The translations under genes were made by a program, and so were the position numbers. Below the pieces are notes generated by a model, which was given only the letters and a program-made list of their open reading frames with translations, was not told the origin of the DNA and ran no database searches. A stretch of DNA of 64,000 nucleotides from assembly GCF_029542625.1 (NCBI RefSeq), contig NZ_CP120733.1, forward strand, positions 3,286,001 to 3,350,000. Direction: 5' to 3'. Below are positions 43,721-52,896 of this stretch, one piece after another (the first letter of the stretch is position 1; every line of letters begins with the position of its first letter). The DNA comes from Tepidibacter hydrothermalis. GTDB taxonomy: Bacteria > Bacillota > Clostridia > Peptostreptococcales > Peptostreptococcaceae.

Positions 43721-45193
43721 TTAAGCGATAGTATCTACATCTTGCGAACCATTTAATTCATTTTTACCGTTTGTTTTCTTTGCAATTATAGGTAAGATTA
43801 ATCCTAGTCCTATAAGAATAAATGGAGTTAAAATGTTAAGAGTAATTTGGAAGTACCACTGCGATGTATATGTTTCTACACCTTTTGGGAAAATCCCCAT
43901 AATACATACAAATGCAGTAAATACAAAACACCATAAACCAATTCCAAATCCTAACTTAGAATTTTTTACAAATTTATATTCTGAAGAGTACGTTCCAGCC
44001 GCAGCTTTTCTTAAAGCCATATATGCTAAGAATACCCATAAATATCTCATTGGCATAACAACTGAATTTAGGTCTAATAACCAGTTATACAGTGAATTCA
44101 TGTCACCAATACCTAATGCAGGTATTATTATTAGAATACCAACTAAAACAGTAACTAGTTTATATCCATTTATTGGAGCTCCATATTTATTAGTTTTAGT
44201 TAATGCCTTAGGAATATATTTTGAATCAGCATCTGCTATTAATACTTTTAGCGGAGCATCTATTGATATCATTAATGCAGATATTTGAGCTGTTGTATTA
44301 GATAAAGCATATAAAATTAAGAATACATTTCCTAATCCATAGTATTCACCTAACTTTTTAAACGCATAATATTGTCCATTCATCTTTAAGTCTGAAGCAA
44401 GATTATTTGCATCAAACATCATTCCCATTGCATATGAACCTAATAGCGCTGATATTGCTACCATTACTGCTAAAGCAATCATTCCCTTTGGAAATCCTTT
44501 AGATGGATTTTTCATATTATTAATATAAGGGGCTATTTTTTCTGATCCACCTACTGCAAATACTAGCATAGATATTGTAGTAAAGTATGCAAAATCAAAA
44601 GTTGGAATAAATGTTTTAAAACTCATATTTGTTGTTGCAGGCTTAATACCTGTAATTGCAGGTGCTGTAACCATTAATAATATGTATAATAGCGACATTA
44701 TAAATACTGATGAACCTGCTAAAGTTCCTATTCTCTTTAGCGAAGTAATACCTCTTGATGCAATCCATACGAAACATATAAATACAAGTAGTGAGATTGT
44801 TTGTAAAGTTAAAGGATCAATATTCTTAATTATACTTCCATCTTGGAATAAAGCCCAGCTTAATGCTATCATTACCCCTTGAGGCTTTTGTGCTAAATAA
44901 GGTACATGTACAACCCAATAAGTCCATCCTGCTAAATAAGCTAATCTGCGACCCATTGTAGTTCCTATCCATGAACTTACTCCACCTTTTCCCTCTCTAA
45001 AAGTAGCTCCTAACTCTCCTACCATTAATGCATATGGTATAAAATACATTCCAATAATTAATATCCACGATACAATTACTTGTAATCCTTGATTAGCAAA
45101 GTTATTAACAACATTACCAAATCCCCATACAATAGCAAAACACATTAAGGCGAGATTTCGCCACGTCATGTTTTTAGATTGATTATCACTCAT
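43721..45193 (-). CDS. APC-superfamily amino-acid permease/antiporter
   Basis: A 490-aa integral membrane transporter with about twelve hydrophobic segments. Features of the glutamate:GABA antiporter branch (YjeM/GadC-like) are the N-terminal WRNLALMCFAIVWGFGNVVNN, the EGKGGVSSWIG segment and AVGGSEKIAPYI. The substrate cannot be read from sequence. GGAGG precedes the ATG. It is monocistronic, with its own terminator and a TTTTTGCAA palindrome about 130 bp upstream that may be an operator. Confidence 0.82.
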   Translation of the reverse strand: MSDNQSKNMTWRNLALMCFAIVWGFGNVVNNFANQGLQVIVSWILIIGMYFIPYALMVGELGATFREGKGGVSSWIGTTMGRRLAYLAGWTYWVVHVPYLAQKPQGVMIALSWALFQDGSIIKNIDPLTLQTISLLVFICFVWIASRGITSLKRIGTLAGSSVFIMSLLYILLMVTAPAITGIKPATTNMSFKTFIPTFDFAYFTTISMLVFAVGGSEKIAPYINNMKNPSKGFPKGMIALAVMVAISALLGSYAMGMMFDANNLASDLKMNGQYYAFKKLGEYYGLGNVFLILYALSNTTAQISALMISIDAPLKVLIADADSKYIPKALTKTNKYGAPINGYKLVTVLVGILIIIPALGIGDMNSLYNWLLDLNSVVMPMRYLWVFLAYMALRKAAAGTYSSEYKFVKNSKLGFGIGLWCFVFTAFVCIMGIFPKGVETYTSQWYFQITLNILTPFILIGLGLILPIIAKKTNGKNELNGSQDVDTIA

Positions 45194-45321
45194 AATATAA
45201 ATTTCCTCCTGTTTAGTTCAATGCTTGAAATCTTTTTCAATCACTGTGTGTTTTTTTGAGTTTCTATCCCCTTATTATTTCCTTTTTAAGATTAACATTA
45301 TTTTGATTAGTTTACAATCAT

Positions 45322-45345
45322 TTTTTGCAATTTTTCTTGCAAAAA
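45322..45345. promoter_or_regulatory. TTTTTGCAA palindrome upstream of the APC permease
   Basis: TTTTTGCAA-TTTTTC-TTGCAAAAA, with 9-bp perfect arms. TTTTTGCAA recurs at 45475 and CTTGCA at about 45500. It may be a regulator-binding site in the permease promoter region. The gap 45194-45535 shows no gene. Confidence 0.4.
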
Positions 45346-45535
45346 CTTATATTTTTTTGATTTTTAAGTTGCATTTTCTATTCATTCCGTTCTCAATTTT
45401 TTTCACAAAACCCTCCATTTATCATTGTTTTCTGAATTTTAATTGATTATTTTTTATACTTTCATTTTTCAACTTTTTGCAATTATCCTTTCATTTTTCT
45501 TGCATATACTCTATATACTTAATGTTTTTATCAAC

Positions 45536-45583
45536 AAAAAGGAGTATGAAAAACTTTTTTAGAAAAGTTTTTCATACTCCTTT
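45536..45583. terminator. Terminator at the end of the ilv operon
   Basis: AAAAGGAGTATGAAAAACTTTT / AAAAGTTTTTCATACTCCTTT, symmetrical, about 150 bp beyond ilvB. Confidence 0.88.
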
Positions 45584-45589
45584 AATTTC

Positions 45590-45751
45590 TTACATTATAT
45601 CTAGTATATGTTTCTTTATTTCAAAGTCTTTTGGAGATTTTATATTTTCATCTTCAAGTGATGCAAATCCAGAAGCTGTAGAGTTCTTATCTCCAGCCTT
45701 CAGAGGGTGGAATATTAGGACTCTTAGCTTTGAGATTAAGCTTCTACAAGC
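45590..45751 (-). pseudogene. Possible gene remnant between ilvB and its terminator
   Basis: An open frame of about 53 codons in a frame different from ilvB, beginning without a start codon right after a TGA inside the end of ilvB. It reads protein-like to the end: SKLRVLIFHPLKAGDKNSTA near the start and SPKDFEIKKHILDIM before TAA. I do not recognise the parent. It could be the tail of a deleted gene joined to ilvB, or chance. Confidence 0.3.
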
Positions 45752-47382
45752 TCATCTATATTCTTACCAGGTGGAACTATTGGATAAACTCCAAAATCTT
45801 TATCTATATTACACTCTATAAACACAGGCTCTTTTCCTAGATTGCAGTCACTTAAAGCTTCATCTAGTTTATCAATAGAATCTACACTATATCCCTTAAT
45901 GCCATATACATTAGATAATGCTTTATAATTCATATCAAAATCATTATCAGTTTCAGAGTATCTTTCATCACAGAATAAACCTTGCCATTGTCTTACCATT
46001 CCAAGAGTTCTATTATTTAAAAGAACTATTATAACTGGTAGCTTATATTTTGCTATGGTTAATAATTCATTACAATTCATATTAAAGCTTCCATCACCAG
46101 TAACTAGCATAACTTGTTTATCTTTATTTGCGACTTGTGCACCAATAGCCGCTCCTAGTCCAAATCCCATCGTTCCAAGCCCACCCGATGTTATAAATTG
46201 TCTATCATTTTTAAAATTAAAATACTGTGCAGTCCACAATTGATGTTGACCTACATCTGTTGCTACTAATACATCTTTGTTTAATTTTTTATTTAATAAT
46301 CTAAATATGTTTTTAGGATGAAATATTTCTCTGTCAATTTTATATTGTGATTTGTAGTTTTCAATATTATTTTTCCAATTTGTATTATCTTTAGAATACA
46401 TATATTTAGTAAGTTGTTGTAATATTTTTTTTACATCTCCTACAACATGATACTGAGATTCTTTGTTTTTATTCATCTCCGTAGCATCTACATCTATATG
46501 TATTATATTGGCTTTAGGTGCAAATCCTTCAGAGTTTCCTATAACTCTATCACTAAATCTCGCCCCTATAGCTATTATCAAATCACTATTTGTTACAGCT
46601 AGATTATTCTCTCTAAATCCATGCATACCTACAAGACCAAGGGATAATTCACATTCTCTATCTATACTTCCAAGTCCCATTAAAGTATTTACAACAGGAG
46701 CATCTAACTTATTTGCAAACTCCATTAGCTGTTTACTAGCGTTTGCTATTTTAATCCCTCCACCTGCATATATAATAGGTTTTTTAGATTCATTTATTAT
46801 ATCTACTACAGCTGATAAGTCTAAATCCTTTTCATATTCGTCCTTCTCATCAATATCTAAAGTATGGGATAAATCTTCTTTATATTCTGCCAAAAATATA
46901 TCCTTTGGAATATCAATAAGTACAGGTCCCGGTCTTCCTGTAGTGGCAATTTTAAAAGCCTCTTTAATTATTTCAGGTATATCATCTACATCTCTAACTA
47001 AGTAATTATGCTTTGTTATAGACATTGTGACCCCTGTTATATCTATTTCTTGAAAAGAATCTCTTCCAAGTAATGTTGTTGGAACTTGACCTGTTATTAC
47101 AACAAGTGGAACAGAGTCCATAAAAGCCGTTGCAATACCAGTTACAGTATTAGTAGCTCCAGGACCTGATGTTGCAATACATACTCCTACCTTACCACTA
47201 CTTCTTGCATATCCATCTGCTGCATGAATTGCACCCTGTTCGTGAGCAGTTCTTGTATGATTGAAATACCCATATCTATATAGTGCATCATAAAATGGAA
47301 TAACAGCTCCTCCAGGATATCCAAATAGTGTATCTACACCTTGCTTTTTTAGACTATCAAGTAATAATCTAGCTCCATTCAT
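45736..47382 (-). CDS. ilvB: Acetolactate synthase large subunit
   Basis: A 548-aa thiamine-diphosphate enzyme that condenses two pyruvates (or pyruvate with 2-oxobutyrate) in branched-chain amino acid synthesis. The N-terminal FGYPGGAVIPFYDAL and RTAHEQGAIHAADGYAR contain the conserved ThDP Glu; VMLVTGDGSFNMNCNEL is the ThDP-Mg motif (GDGSF ending NCNE). The end, YPIVPPGKNIDELVEA, is complete. It lies 24 bp after ilvD and is last in ilvN-ilvC-ilvD-ilvB. Confidence 0.94.
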   Translation of the reverse strand: MNGARLLLDSLKKQGVDTLFGYPGGAVIPFYDALYRYGYFNHTRTAHEQGAIHAADGYARSSGKVGVCIATSGPGATNTVTGIATAFMDSVPLVVITGQVPTTLLGRDSFQEIDITGVTMSITKHNYLVRDVDDIPEIIKEAFKIATTGRPGPVLIDIPKDIFLAEYKEDLSHTLDIDEKDEYEKDLDLSAVVDIINESKKPIIYAGGGIKIANASKQLMEFANKLDAPVVNTLMGLGSIDRECELSLGLVGMHGFRENNLAVTNSDLIIAIGARFSDRVIGNSEGFAPKANIIHIDVDATEMNKNKESQYHVVGDVKKILQQLTKYMYSKDNTNWKNNIENYKSQYKIDREIFHPKNIFRLLNKKLNKDVLVATDVGQHQLWTAQYFNFKNDRQFITSGGLGTMGFGLGAAIGAQVANKDKQVMLVTGDGSFNMNCNELLTIAKYKLPVIIVLLNNRTLGMVRQWQGLFCDERYSETDNDFDMNYKALSNVYGIKGYSVDSIDKLDEALSDCNLGKEPVFIECNIDKDFGVYPIVPPGKNIDELVEA

Positions 47383-47406
47383 AGTTCGTCTCCTTTCCTT
47401 AATTAT

Positions 47407-49056
47407 TTAAATACATACCGCTCCTTTTGAAGCACTCTGAACTATCTTCGAATACTTTCCAAGGTAACCAGTATGTTTTTTAGTTTTTAACTTTAAGTTT
47501 TCTCTTCTTCTACTTAATTCTTCATCATCAACTTTAAGATCTATAATTCCTTTATCTATATCAATACTTATCAAATCTTTATCTTCAACTAAACCTATCA
47601 TTCCACCATCTATAGCCTCTGGACAAACATGTCCTATAGCCGCACCTTTAGTTCCCCCCGAGAATCTACCATCTGTTATAAGTGATACACTATCATCAAG
47701 TCCCATTCCGACTAATGCTGATGTAGGTGTTAACATTTCTCTCATTCCAGGACCTGCCTTTGGTCCTTCATATCTTATTACTATTACATCTCCCTTTTCT
47801 ATTTTCCCACCTAAAATACTATCAACAGCCTCTTCTTCACTATCGAATATCTTTGCAGTAGATACTGTTTTCATCATGTTATCTTTAACTGCGGATTTTT
47901 TTACAACTGCACCTTCAGGTGCTAAATTTCCAAACAACACCTTTATTCCACCATCTTTACTAAAAGGATTATCTATATCCCTTATAACTTCGCTATCTTT
48001 TTTATCTTTTAATATATTTTCTAACAATTTTAAACTTACTGTAGGTACATCTAAATTTATCAACTCTTTCTTTGACAATTCATTCATAACAGCCAAAACT
48101 CCACCAGCATTATCAAGATCTTCTATATGATGATTTCCTGCAGGACTTAGTTTACAAAGATTTGGAGTTTTAGAGCTTATATAATTTATATTGTTTAAGT
48201 TAACATCTACACCAGCTTCCTTTGCTATTGCAGTTAAATGAAGAACAGTATTAGTTGAACATCCAAGCGCCATATCTACAGTTAATGCATTTTCAAATGC
48301 TTTTTCTGTGAGTATATCTCTTGGATGTATATTATCTCTTAACAAATGCATTATCTGCATACCGGTTTTCTTTGCAAGTCTTTTTCTACTAGAATATACT
48401 GCTGGTATTGTTGCATTTCCATCTAGTGCTATTCCCAATGCTTCTGTCATACAGTTCATAGAATTTGCAGTAAACATTCCAGAACAAGATCCACAGGTTG
48501 GACACGCACTTTCCTCTAAACACTTCAATTCATCTTCTGTCATTTTGTTTGAGCATACTTTTCCAACACCTTCAAATACAGTGGTCAAATCTACTTTTTT
48601 ATTATTAAGCCTACCTGCAAGCATAGGGCCTCCACTTACAATAATGCTAGGTACATTAATTCTTGCAGCAGCCATTAACATTCCCGGAACTACCTTATCA
48701 CAGCTAGGTATTAAAACTAATGCATCAAGTCCATGCGCCTTTGCCATTATCTCTATACTATCTGCTATTATTTCTCTACTAACAAGTGAATACTTCATCC
48801 CTTCATGATTCATAGCAATACCATCACATACTGCTATTGATGGAAACTCAAGAGGGGTTCCTCCCTCCATTAAAACACCTCTTTTTACAGCTTCTGCTAT
48901 CTGTCTAAGTTCAACATGTCCCGGTACTATTTCATTAAATGAATTTACAACTCCAATAAGAGGCTTATCTATTTCTTCATCTGTAAGCCCTGCTGCTTTA
49001 AGTAGTGATCTATGTGGAGCCTTAGTTATCCCTTTTTTTACTTTATCGCTATTCAT
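47407..49056 (-). CDS. ilvD: Dihydroxy-acid dehydratase
   Basis: A 549-aa iron-sulfur dehydratase that converts dihydroxy-isovalerate and dihydroxy-methylvalerate to the 2-keto acids. [17 protein letters not shown] and [18 protein letters not shown] carry cluster cysteines; [11 protein letters not shown] and AIGHVCPEA near residue 470 are conserved. Third gene of the ilv operon, 27 bp after ilvC, 24 bp before ilvB. Confidence 0.95.
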   Translation of the reverse strand: MNSDKVKKGITKAPHRSLLKAAGLTDEEIDKPLIGVVNSFNEIVPGHVELRQIAEAVKRGVLMEGGTPLEFPSIAVCDGIAMNHEGMKYSLVSREIIADSIEIMAKAHGLDALVLIPSCDKVVPGMLMAAARINVPSIIVSGGPMLAGRLNNKKVDLTTVFEGVGKVCSNKMTEDELKCLEESACPTCGSCSGMFTANSMNCMTEALGIALDGNATIPAVYSSRKRLAKKTGMQIMHLLRDNIHPRDILTEKAFENALTVDMALGCSTNTVLHLTAIAKEAGVDVNLNNINYISSKTPNLCKLSPAGNHHIEDLDNAGGVLAVMNELSKKELINLDVPTVSLKLLENILKDKKDSEVIRDIDNPFSKDGGIKVLFGNLAPEGAVVKKSAVKDNMMKTVSTAKIFDSEEEAVDSILGGKIEKGDVIVIRYEGPKAGPGMREMLTPTSALVGMGLDDSVSLITDGRFSGGTKGAAIGHVCPEAIDGGMIGLVEDKDLISIDIDKGIIDLKVDDEELSRRRENLKLKTKKHTGYLGKYSKIVQSASKGAVCI

Positions 49057-49083
49057 ATATCCCCCTCCTATCTAGCTAAATCG

Positions 49084-50076
49084 CTACTCTTTTATCCAAG
49101 ACATCATACCCCTAAGTTCTTTACCAACTTCAACAATAGGATGCTCTAGTTCTCTTTGCTTAAATGAATTAAATACAGGTCTATTTAGTTTATTCTCCAT
49201 TATCCAATCCTTTGCAAAAGCTCCAGTTTGTATTTCTGTTAAAACGCCTTTCATCTCTTCTCTAGTTTTATCTGTTACAATTCTTCTTCCAACCATATAA
49301 TCTCCATACTCAGCTGTATCACTTATACTGTGTCTCATTTTCTCAAACCCACCTTCATATAAAAGGTCTACTATTAGTTTCATTTCATGAAGGCATTCAA
49401 AGTATGCTACTTCCTTTTGATAACCTGCATTAACCAATGTTTCAAACCCAGCCTTTATAAGTTCAGTTACTCCACCACAAAGTACAGCTTGTTCTCCGAA
49501 TAAATCAGTTTCTGTCTCTTCTTTAAAAGTAGTTTCAAGTACTCCAGCTCTTAATGCTCCTATTCCATAAGAATAAGCAAGACCTAACTCTTTAGCTTTT
49601 CCTGTATAATCTTGATGTACTGCAAGAAGTGCTGGAACTCCTTTTCCATCTTGATAAACCCTTCTAACTAAATGTCCTGGTCCTTTAGGTGCTACCATAA
49701 ATACATCTACGTTTTTTGGAGGTACTATCTGACTAAAGTGTATATTGAATCCATGTGCAAATGCCAGTGCATCTCCTTCATCTAAATTATCCTTAACTTT
49801 TTCATCAAATACTTCTTTTTGCTTAGTATCAGGAACTAACATCATAACAACCTGACTAACCTTAACAGCATCCTCAACATTCATAACTTCAAGTCCATCA
49901 GCTTTAACCTTATCTCTTGATTTACTTTTCTCATGTAAACCCACAACAACATCAACACCGCTATCCTTTAAATTAAGTGCATGTGCATGCCCTTGACTTC
50001 CATAACCTAGAACAGCAACCTTCTTTCCCTTAAATAACTCTAAACTAGAATCCTTTTCATAATACATTTTACTCAT
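49084..50076 (-). CDS. ilvC: Ketol-acid reductoisomerase
   Basis: A 330-aa class I enzyme isomerising and reducing acetolactate or acetohydroxybutyrate with NADPH. The Rossmann motif is [15 protein letters not shown]. The catalytic knot is in [22 protein letters not shown]-like sequence (Asp and Glu metal ligands in the middle) and [14 protein letters not shown]. Second gene of the operon, 55 bp after ilvN. GGGGAG precedes the ATG. Confidence 0.95.
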   Translation of the reverse strand: MSKMYYEKDSSLELFKGKKVAVLGYGSQGHAHALNLKDSGVDVVVGLHEKSKSRDKVKADGLEVMNVEDAVKVSQVVMMLVPDTKQKEVFDEKVKDNLDEGDALAFAHGFNIHFSQIVPPKNVDVFMVAPKGPGHLVRRVYQDGKGVPALLAVHQDYTGKAKELGLAYSYGIGALRAGVLETTFKEETETDLFGEQAVLCGGVTELIKAGFETLVNAGYQKEVAYFECLHEMKLIVDLLYEGGFEKMRHSISDTAEYGDYMVGRRIVTDKTREEMKGVLTEIQTGAFAKDWIMENKLNRPVFNSFKQRELEHPIVEVGKELRGMMSWIKE

Positions 50077-50131
50077 CTTAATCTCCCCTTTTATATAATT
50101 TAATATCTTAATTTTTTAGAACTATATATCA

Positions 50132-50353
50132 CTATACAACTTTTATTTCTTTAACATCTGCAAGTTTAGATATCTGCTTAACAACACTTCCAGTCAATCT
50201 CTGATCATATACAACTATATCCAAATCAATATGACTACTCTGAGACTTCATATTAATCTCTTTTATATTAAATTCTTTTCTTCTAAGAACACTAGTTACT
50301 CTTATAAAAGAATCTATCCCCTGATTTAACCTTGCACAAACTCTACTTTCCAC
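50132..50353 (-). CDS. ilvN: Short ACT-domain acetolactate synthase regulatory subunit
   Basis: A 73-aa single ACT domain (VTSVLRRKEFNIKEINMK, KLADVKEIKVV), the size of enteric IlvM rather than full IlvN/IlvH of 150 aa or more, which have an extra C-terminal domain. It should bind IlvB and tune activity or feedback. It is the first gene after the T-box leader. The start is GTG 50353 with AAAGGGTG upstream. The separation from ilvB by two genes is unusual but is seen in clostridial operons. Confidence 0.8.
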   Translation of the reverse strand: MESRVCARLNQGIDSFIRVTSVLRRKEFNIKEINMKSQSSHIDLDIVVYDQRLTGSVVKQISKLADVKEIKVV

Positions 50354-50390
50354 TATCTACACACCCTTTCTTTTTTATAAAATAAAAAAA

Positions 50391-50438
50391 TCTTCCGTCT
50401 CTATAAATACATAGACTATGTATTTATAGGGACGAAAG
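50391..50438 (-). terminator. T-box terminator
   Basis: CGTCCCTATAAATACATAG-TCTATGTATTTATAGAGACG then GAAGATTTTTTT on the minus strand. Its 5' side overlaps the antiterminator partner (TTCGTCCC), as expected for a T-box. Confidence 0.9.
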
Positions 50439-50440
50439 AT

Positions 50441-50695
50441 TATATTCGCGGTACCACCCTATTTGCAATTTCAAAAACTGCCTTCTCAATTCAGATCGAC
50501 CAAAATTAAATACTTTAGTGAATCCTAACCATATATCGGTGGTAACCGTCCTTATTTACTCGAAAAATATCTTTCAACTTGGCAACTCAGGAGTGATCAT
50601 TATATACTCTATTTAATCCAACTCTCAGCAAATGTTGGTTCTCTGTAATTAAACTCGAATATTTTTGTCTCCATCTTCGTTTTTTTATATTAACT
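50441..50695 (-). promoter_or_regulatory. T-box leader of the ilv operon, probable Ile specifier
   Basis: The minus strand carries the invariant T-box GGGTGGTACCGCG (50460-50447) that pairs with the uncharged tRNA end, and a stem I with AGAGAACC, GCTGAGAG and CTCCTGAGTTG segments. The specifier position before ACTCCTGAG reads ATC (50597-50595), an isoleucine codon, fitting control of ilvNCDB. Uncharged tRNA-Ile should give read-through. The class is certain; the specifier is read by context. Confidence 0.92.
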
Positions 50696-50713
50696 TGTTT
50701 TGCGTTAATATGA

Positions 50714-50742
50714 ATTATAAACTCTTTAATATTTAATGTCAA
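50714..50742 (-). promoter_or_regulatory. Consensus sigma-A promoter of the ilv operon
   Basis: TTGACA (50742-50737), exactly 17 nt, TATAAT (50719-50714): a perfect consensus, about 20 nt upstream of the T-box leader. Confidence 0.85.
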
Positions 50743-50811
50743 TTGTATTTTTTTATTTTTTTGAAAAAAATATTTTTTATGAATTTTCTATCATTTCTAT
50801 TTATCAAAAAC

Positions 50812-50840
50812 AAAAGCAACCCAACTCAAGTTAGATTGCT
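50812..50840 (-). terminator. Terminator at the end of the GGDEF-EAL gene
   Basis: GCAATCTAACT-TG-AGTTGGGTTGC then TTTTGTTTTTG on the minus strand; the 5' arm includes the last codons of the gene. Confidence 0.7.
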
Positions 50841-52525
50841 TCCGTTTTTTCTGTATTTTTAGTTAACATAATTTCAATTTTCTCTACAGGGAGTGGTTTA
50901 CTAAATAAGTATCCCTGATATTCTTCACAACTAAAATTATCTAAAAGTCTCAATTGTTCTTCTGTTTCAACTCCTTCTGCCAGTACTTTTAGCTTTAATG
51001 CTTTAGCCATGTCAATTATAGCTCTAGTAATAGAACTATCTATATTGTTATAGCAAATATTATCAACAAATGATTTATCTATTTTTAATACATCTATTGG
51101 AAAATCCTTTAAATAACTTAATGATGAATATCCCTTTCCAAAATCATCTAATAGTATTTTTATTCCCTTGCTTCTTATTTGTTCTAAAATTTTATAAGTA
51201 TATTTTTTGTCTTTCATAGCAGCGGTTTCAGTAATTTCAATACTTATAGATTCATAACTAACCTCTGTATCTTCTAATATAGATTCTAACCTATCAAGAA
51301 AATCATTTTCATAAAATGTTTTTCCAGAAATATTTATAGAAATATTGGGTGGATTTAAACCTTCATTTATCCACTCTTTAATTTGTAAACAAGATAACTC
51401 TAATATATGTTCATCTAGCTTTTTAATTAAACCAGTTTCTTCTGCTACTGGTATAAAATTATTTGGATAGATCAATCCTTTTTCAGGACATTTCCACCTT
51501 ACTAAAGCTTCTAATCCAGTAATTTTATTTGTTTTTATATCGACCTTAGGTTGATAATGGAGAATAAATTCTCTTTTTTCTAGTGCATGTTTAAGCTTAT
51601 GTTCAATTTCAATATTTTTATCCATTTGTTCACTCATTTTATAATTATAAAATTCATAAGTATTTCCTTGGTTTTCTTTAGCTTTATACATTGCTATATC
51701 AGCATTTTTAAATAAAGTTTCTATATCCTTCCCATCATCAGGAAATATTGAAATTCCCATACTACAAGTAACCGTAAATTCTTTTTCTTTTAATATAAAA
51801 GGTGGGGTTTTAAATACATTTATAATATTTCTTACAATATCTATTATTTCATTTGTTTCATTAATATCATTTAATATTAATATAAACTCATCTCCACCTA
51901 AACGCGCAATTGTATCTTCTTGTCTAGTAACTAATCTTAGCCTTTTAGCAACTTTTTTTAAAATATAATTTCCAGCATTATGTCCTAATGAATCATTTAT
52001 TAGTTTAAATTTATCTAAATCAATAAATAAAACTCCTATTTTAGTATTGTTTTTTGATGCTTGCTCAATATCTAATTTTAATTTATTTTCTAAAGACCTT
52101 ATATTAAGTAAATTAGTCAACGGATCGCTCAATGCTAAATGATTTAATTCTTTTAAAAGCGTATTTTTTTGGTTAATAATTTTATAAAAACCGTATACAA
52201 TAAATATTATTCCTAATCCAAAAAGAAATTTTTCAAATATGAGATTTTGCCATTTTGAAAATGGAATAAATTTAAGTTCATCAAGAGAATCATTAAACAT
52301 TGAAATAGCAAAGATTGCACACCCAACACTTAATGTCTTTACTTTAAGTTCTAGTGAAATTATAAAACCAATTACAATTAAAATTAAGCATATTCCTTCG
52401 AAGATGAAATCACTAATATCTATATCTAAATTGTTTTTTACTAAAATAAAAGTTATTAATAAAAATAATGATGTTAAAATAATAAATATTTTCATAATAT
52501 TTTTCTTGTCATTTTTATTATTCAT
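50831..52525 (-). CDS. GGDEF-EAL cyclic-di-GMP turnover protein
   Basis: A 564-aa membrane protein. Four hydrophobic segments (about residues 9-125) lead into a diguanylate cyclase domain with intact active site RLGGDEFILIL and an inhibitory I-site RQED five residues before it. The EAL domain has GLEALVRW, SINISG, EITE and the DDFGKGYSSL loop, all consistent with active phosphodiesterase. Either activity may dominate; both motifs are intact. The sensor is membrane-embedded with no recognised ligand domain. It is monocistronic, with TTAGGAGAAT-like spacing before its ATG (CTATATAGGAG upstream). Confidence 0.92.
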   Translation of the reverse strand: MNNKNDKKNIMKIFIILTSLFLLITFILVKNNLDIDISDFIFEGICLILIVIGFIISLELKVKTLSVGCAIFAISMFNDSLDELKFIPFSKWQNLIFEKFLFGLGIIFIVYGFYKIINQKNTLLKELNHLALSDPLTNLLNIRSLENKLKLDIEQASKNNTKIGVLFIDLDKFKLINDSLGHNAGNYILKKVAKRLRLVTRQEDTIARLGGDEFILILNDINETNEIIDIVRNIINVFKTPPFILKEKEFTVTCSMGISIFPDDGKDIETLFKNADIAMYKAKENQGNTYEFYNYKMSEQMDKNIEIEHKLKHALEKREFILHYQPKVDIKTNKITGLEALVRWKCPEKGLIYPNNFIPVAEETGLIKKLDEHILELSCLQIKEWINEGLNPPNISINISGKTFYENDFLDRLESILEDTEVSYESISIEITETAAMKDKKYTYKILEQIRSKGIKILLDDFGKGYSSLSYLKDFPIDVLKIDKSFVDNICYNNIDSSITRAIIDMAKALKLKVLAEGVETEEQLRLLDNFSCEEYQGYLFSKPLPVEKIEIMLTKNTEKTEAI

Positions 52526-52896
52526 ATAAATTCTCCTATATAAGATTGAATATACTAGATTAAGTAAAATTTAAAATAAAACTTTAAAAGTCTTCTCTTA
52601 TATTATATATTACTCTTTCCATTATTTCTAATGATTCAGCAATTTTTTTTATTTTATAACATAATAATTTTGGAACAATGTTATTTTTTATACTATAGAA
52701 TAAATCAAATAAAGTTTTATTAGATTTATTTCTACAAATTCCTTCTATTTTTCCAAATTTTCATCATCTTTTTTTGATTTTGTATTTATCCAAAACTAAA
52801 GCCAACTAAATTTAGTTGGCTTACATCTTAAAATCTGTATTATATTATACATATAATAATATATGTAATTATATACCCGTTTAATAATTCATTAAT
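52526..52896. other. Intergenic gap with one terminator
   Basis: About 370 bp of AT-rich sequence. Apart from the AAGCCAACTAA/TTAGTTGGCTT hairpin at 52799-52822 I see no gene, repeat family member or RNA motif. Confidence 0.5.
52799..52822 (-). terminator. Terminator after the acetyltransferase-aminotransferase gene
   Basis: AAGCCAACTAAATTTAGTTGGCTTTAGTTTT on the minus strand, about 75 bp beyond the stop codon at 52897. Confidence 0.75.

Noticed and set aside
45400-45450. CodY box (AATTTTCWGAAAATT-like) near the APC permease
   Set aside because: The best match on the minus strand has about four mismatches, too weak to report in such AT-rich DNA.
46463-47005. 180-codon plus-strand frame opposite ilvB
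   Set aside because: Antisense shadow of a conserved gene with Ser/Phe/Ile-rich low-complexity translation; the same holds for 4591-5121, 9786-10262 and 48308-48808.
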